From Prevotella sp. UBA1395 (GTDB lineage Bacteria > Bacteroidota > Bacteroidia > Bacteroidales > Bacteroidaceae): 7,528 nucleotides of DNA. Position 1 is the stretch's first letter. Every line of letters begins with the position of its first letter. The notes under the pieces were generated by a model. That model searched no databases. It had not been told where the DNA came from and saw only the letters and a program-made list of their open reading frames with translations. Position numbers and translations under genes: made by a program. The stretch lies in contig DBQL01000024.1 of assembly GCA_002305235.1 (NCBI GenBank), forward strand, positions 1-7,528, written 5' to 3'. Of this stretch, positions 6,289 through 7,528 are shown piece after piece.

Positions 6289-7246
6289 TGAGGTGGAAAA
6301 GGGCACGTTACAGGTATCGTTGCAACAAGAAAACGGCTCATCGATGAACAATGACCGAGCCGTGGTGTTGGCTTACAAGAAAGATACGGACGCTATCGCC
6401 GTTGCCGACACTTTAACTTACAGTAAAAAAGGTTACTACGAAAGTAAACCGTTGGAATACGGCAAGTATATCATCTATGCCGAGAACCTCGGAAATACGC
6501 CTGACGGCCGGCATTACCTGCCTACATGGTACAATTTGGCCGGCATTTGGGAGAATGCCACGGAAGTGAGGTTGATGAGCAACACGCGAGTGGTGGACTT
6601 CACACCTGCCATCATGCCCAAGAGCATATCCGAAGGCAACGTGAAACTTTCGGGAATGGTCTTCCAAGTGACCTCGGAAGGCAAGAAGGGGCTTGTGTCT
6701 GTGGGTATCAGCATATTTGCGCCCAAAAGCAGCGCGCCACAGACACCACAGGCTGCCAAGGGTGTATGGAGAGCCGACAACACGACTGAATGGGTGTTGG
6801 TGGGCAAGGCGACGACCAACGAATTTGGACAATATGAGCTGACAGACCTTCCCGCAGGCAACTATAAGCTGATGGTAGACCTGCCCGGATACAAGTCGGC
6901 AGACGGTGGCATTGTCATCAATACGATGGAAGGCGAGCAGAACCTCAGCTATAACTTTGAGGCCAACTCGGAAACCATGACTGTTTCGGGTGTGCCCACA
7001 GGTATCAAGGAAATCGATGTGTCGACCGTCAGACTGTGGCCGAGTCCGTTTACCCATGAAGTGGTGGTGTCTAATGCCAAAGGAGCAGTGCTGAAGGTTT
7101 ACAGCGCAACCGGCATCTGCATGCACACGCAGCCCATCACCCTTGACCAAGAGACGCTGAATCTCCAACGCTTACCGGCCGGTGTCTATGTGTTCCGCAT
7201 CGACATGGACGGCAAGACGGTGACAAGGACAGTCATCAAGAGATGA
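4052..7246 (+). CDS. Secreted tandem-repeat T9SS protein, C-terminal part with type A sorting domain
   Basis: This frame carries 1064 residues from an internal ATG that overlaps the preceding frame by 53 bases. That ATG has no Shine-Dalgarno sequence and no signal peptide, and it sits in mid-repeat, so independent translation is unlikely; the true product is probably the fused protein. In order it contains the rest of repeat five, repeats six to eleven (to about 6288), an Ig-like beta region (about 6300-6630), a carboxypeptidase-regulatory-like domain (about 6638-6960, with FGQYELTDLPAGNYKLMVDL), and a type A T9SS C-terminal domain (7028-7243). The last domain shows VRLWPSPF, a VLKVYSATG strand, LQRLPAGVYVFRI and a basic end TVTRTVIKR, all typical of this family. 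Such domains carry cargo through the outer membrane and are removed, often with anchoring to lipopolysaccharide. No catalytic motif was found, so a binding, adhesive or structural role is more likely than an enzymatic one. An intrinsic terminator follows. Confidence 0.85.
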   Translation: MEKNLWYKVSLKGGHIYELYTQKTSDYIYIYEAGHEDRDVIQSGWGTSGIFLAPEKDGIYSIQHTFQNDSQPFFWSINEVNDNRVRQYAVSIDMDKDIDTPDKPFHSNNRYWYKFNAKADTFYEFDLSKAYNGGTWYSANDMLAIYLGDETTEKARFIRSKQLFHSEKDQVIYLELNYNAEASKYAWRVNVMPDGDNRLCNFATQVKLNEEITPPHNTSCYETLWYTVNLEEGQVYEVTNNTSHEISIFKDGICSTNNENAALKKISGQKQAALLIEETGLYYIKSCLNFLNTNNSDDSFVIKNAEGDNRLCEFATVLKLGEETGVDHSNTTERWYKLNVTENELYEIDVLDDYANNYTIEVYENCGITDYMTMHYGTQPFTVKAKNNGTYYIKCRYNNSMKIRFAVNAVTDNRSCLYPQKAQPYQIMSNTELDPSGRWFALELKQDSIYEFDLTALSQIKFAILTSCGDEQPLTEGTNEKLLFKAQETATYLAHLYNPNYYGSNWQWSYQRVETGDSRLCEHAMKTSEQPMMLKAANGVRRWWYTVDVKADKFYQIGWNRSMSAAIYEGCDQRKPILTLSGPSKTLRPTEDTTYYILLKCNTTEENIEWFVKEVQPDGRFCDHPLIIPLDKPITVTTDLLNFNDWRETGEAWYEFVPETSGTYEIRMDFITPNEENNWYEAKYYWSIHVFNNCSQEYGITRCGHFSNNATQRVSLLANQVYKFVVWVFSWSVGTDQEWRLVKVSDEVEKGTLQVSLQQENGSSMNNDRAVVLAYKKDTDAIAVADTLTYSKKGYYESKPLEYGKYIIYAENLGNTPDGRHYLPTWYNLAGIWENATEVRLMSNTRVVDFTPAIMPKSISEGNVKLSGMVFQVTSEGKKGLVSVGISIFAPKSSAPQTPQAAKGVWRADNTTEWVLVGKATTNEFGQYELTDLPAGNYKLMVDLPGYKSADGGIVINTMEGEQNLSYNFEANSETMTVSGVPTGIKEIDVSTVRLWPSPFTHEVVVSNAKGAVLKVYSATGICMHTQPITLDQETLNLQRLPAGVYVFRIDMDGKTVTRTVIKR
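4056..4062 (+). other. A7 frameshift site splitting the large gene
   Basis: Seven A follow GATGG. Upstream, the frame reads D-G-K-K-P-V-V and leaves the repeat pattern. Removing one A gives D-G-K-N-L-W-Y-K-V, exactly the conserved core seen in the other units. The shift needed is +1 (or -2). A -1 slip would hit TAA at 4083-4085 after seven codons, so this is not a usual -1 recoding site. The possibilities are a genuine inactivating insertion, a reversible homopolymer switch, transcriptional slippage on the A-run that restores frame in some messages, or a sequencing error. Confidence 0.85.
7028..7243 (+). other. T9SS type A C-terminal sorting domain
   Basis: The last 72 residues match the Por secretion system sorting domain. 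They begin VRLWPSPF (family form YPNPxx), pass through VVVSNAKGAVLKVYSATGI and LNLQRLPAGVYVFRIDMDGK (family form L..L..GvYivrv) and finish with basic residues. This predicts outer-membrane translocation by T9SS and places the organism among T9SS-bearing Bacteroidota. Confidence 0.85.
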
Positions 7247-7299
7247 GGCCGATATAATACGACATATTAACTCTCTATTTTTATATTCTATTGACGCAT

Positions 7300-7339
7300 G
7301 CCCTGCGCGAACCCTTCGGTTCGGCAGGGCTTTACGTTT
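7300..7339 (+). terminator. Strong intrinsic terminator after the large gene
   Basis: GCCCTGC (7300-7306) pairs with GCAGGGC (7324-7330). Inside it, after one bulged G, CGAACC (7308-7313) pairs with GGTTCG (7318-7323) around a CTTC loop, for thirteen pairs in all. TTTACGTTT follows. It lies 53 bases after the stop codon, ends the transcript of the large gene, and shows that this gene is not co-transcribed with the next one. Confidence 0.85.
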
Positions 7340-7384
7340 GCCGCAACTTGTATATTTCCTTAAAACATCATCGGTGATGACCGT

Positions 7385-7425
7385 TCACGCGGTTGTTGCT
7401 GTTTGCAAGCAGCATCTCCGCGTGA
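7385..7425 (+). other. Two-tier hairpin in the downstream intergenic region
   Basis: TCACGCGG (7385-7392) is a perfect inverted match to CCGCGTGA (7418-7425). Inside, TGCTG (7397-7401) pairs with CAGCA (7410-7414). A smaller hairpin precedes it (CATCA 7366-7370 with TGATG 7375-7379). There is no good T-run after it, so it is not a clear terminator. It could be part of the leader of the next gene or an intergenic repeat element. Confidence 0.45.
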
Positions 7426-7475
7426 GACCAATCTAAAAAACACTCCCCGAACTCTGCGTCTCTGCGTGAGACCAA
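7415..7475 (+). repeat. Imperfect direct repeat TCTCYGCGTGAGACCAA
   Basis: The 17-base sequence at 7415-7431 recurs at 7459-7475 with one difference (C against T), 44 bases apart. The second copy is preceded by a tandem octamer, CTCTGCGT at 7452-7459 and again at 7460-7467. The first copy overlaps the right arm of the hairpin at 7385-7425. It could be a fragment of a dispersed intergenic repeat family or a pair of protein-binding sites; only two copies are visible here. Confidence 0.5.
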
Positions 7476-7490
7476 CCACAGCGAAGTGCA

Positions 7491-7521
7491 CTCCTACACG
7501 AACAGACAATCGAGTAGGAGG
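7491..7521 (+). promoter_or_regulatory. Shine-Dalgarno-like site within a hairpin, before a gene beyond the window
   Basis: AGGAGG at 7516-7521 is a perfect ribosome-binding sequence ending seven bases before the window edge, a fitting distance to a start codon just outside. CTCCTAC (7491-7497) pairs with GTAGGAG (7514-7520), and two further pairs (CG 7499-7500 with CG 7511-7512) follow one mismatch. Folding would therefore mask the ribosome site. Strong Shine-Dalgarno sequences are uncommon in Bacteroidota. The downstream gene itself is not visible. Confidence 0.45.
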
Positions 7522-7528
7522 TAAACAC

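Noticed and set aside
7255..7263. TAATACGAC, the first nine bases of a T7-type phage promoter
   Set aside because: The remaining consensus does not follow, and no phage genes are nearby.

Overview
The window looks like chromosomal DNA of a Bacteroidota species, most likely a Prevotella-like member of the Bacteroidales. Three things point there. The regulator joins a seven-helix membrane part to an AraC-type DNA-binding domain. The long secreted protein ends in a type A sorting domain of the type IX secretion system (T9SS). The promoter-like sites fit the Bacteroidota -7 consensus TAnnTTTG. The species cannot be named from sequence alone, and no gene symbol is safe to assign.

Layout: (1) At the left edge a minus-strand gene appears to start at position 30 and run out of the window, with a -7-like box just upstream. 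(2) Positions 31-718 hold no convincing gene; a GC-rich block lies between AT-rich flanks. (3) Positions 719-1891 encode a membrane-bound AraC-family regulator of 390 residues. (4) Positions 1892-2613 are non-coding. They hold a possible weak terminator, a striking direct repeat with a 21-bp period, a -7 box and a roughly 375-nt leader that can fold into hairpins. (5) Positions 2614-7246 encode one very large secreted protein (1543 residues if repaired): a Sec signal peptide, about eleven tandem beta-rich repeats of 100-130 residues, two carboxypeptidase-regulatory-like/Ig-like domains and a T9SS sorting domain. The gene is split into two overlapping reading frames at a run of seven A (4056-4062). 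Six A would restore one continuous frame in the middle of a repeat. (6) Positions 7247-7528 hold a strong intrinsic terminator, a two-tier hairpin, a short direct repeat and, at the very end, a Shine-Dalgarno-like sequence that can be sequestered in a hairpin just before a probable downstream gene.

Inferred working model: the membrane AraC protein senses something at the envelope and binds the 21-bp-period direct repeat to control the gene for the T9SS surface or secreted repeat protein. The A7 run would make full-length protein depend on slippage, on phase-variation-like indels, or would mark a recent inactivation or a sequencing error. The first half alone would be exported but lack the sorting domain. 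The second half alone would have the sorting domain but no signal peptide.
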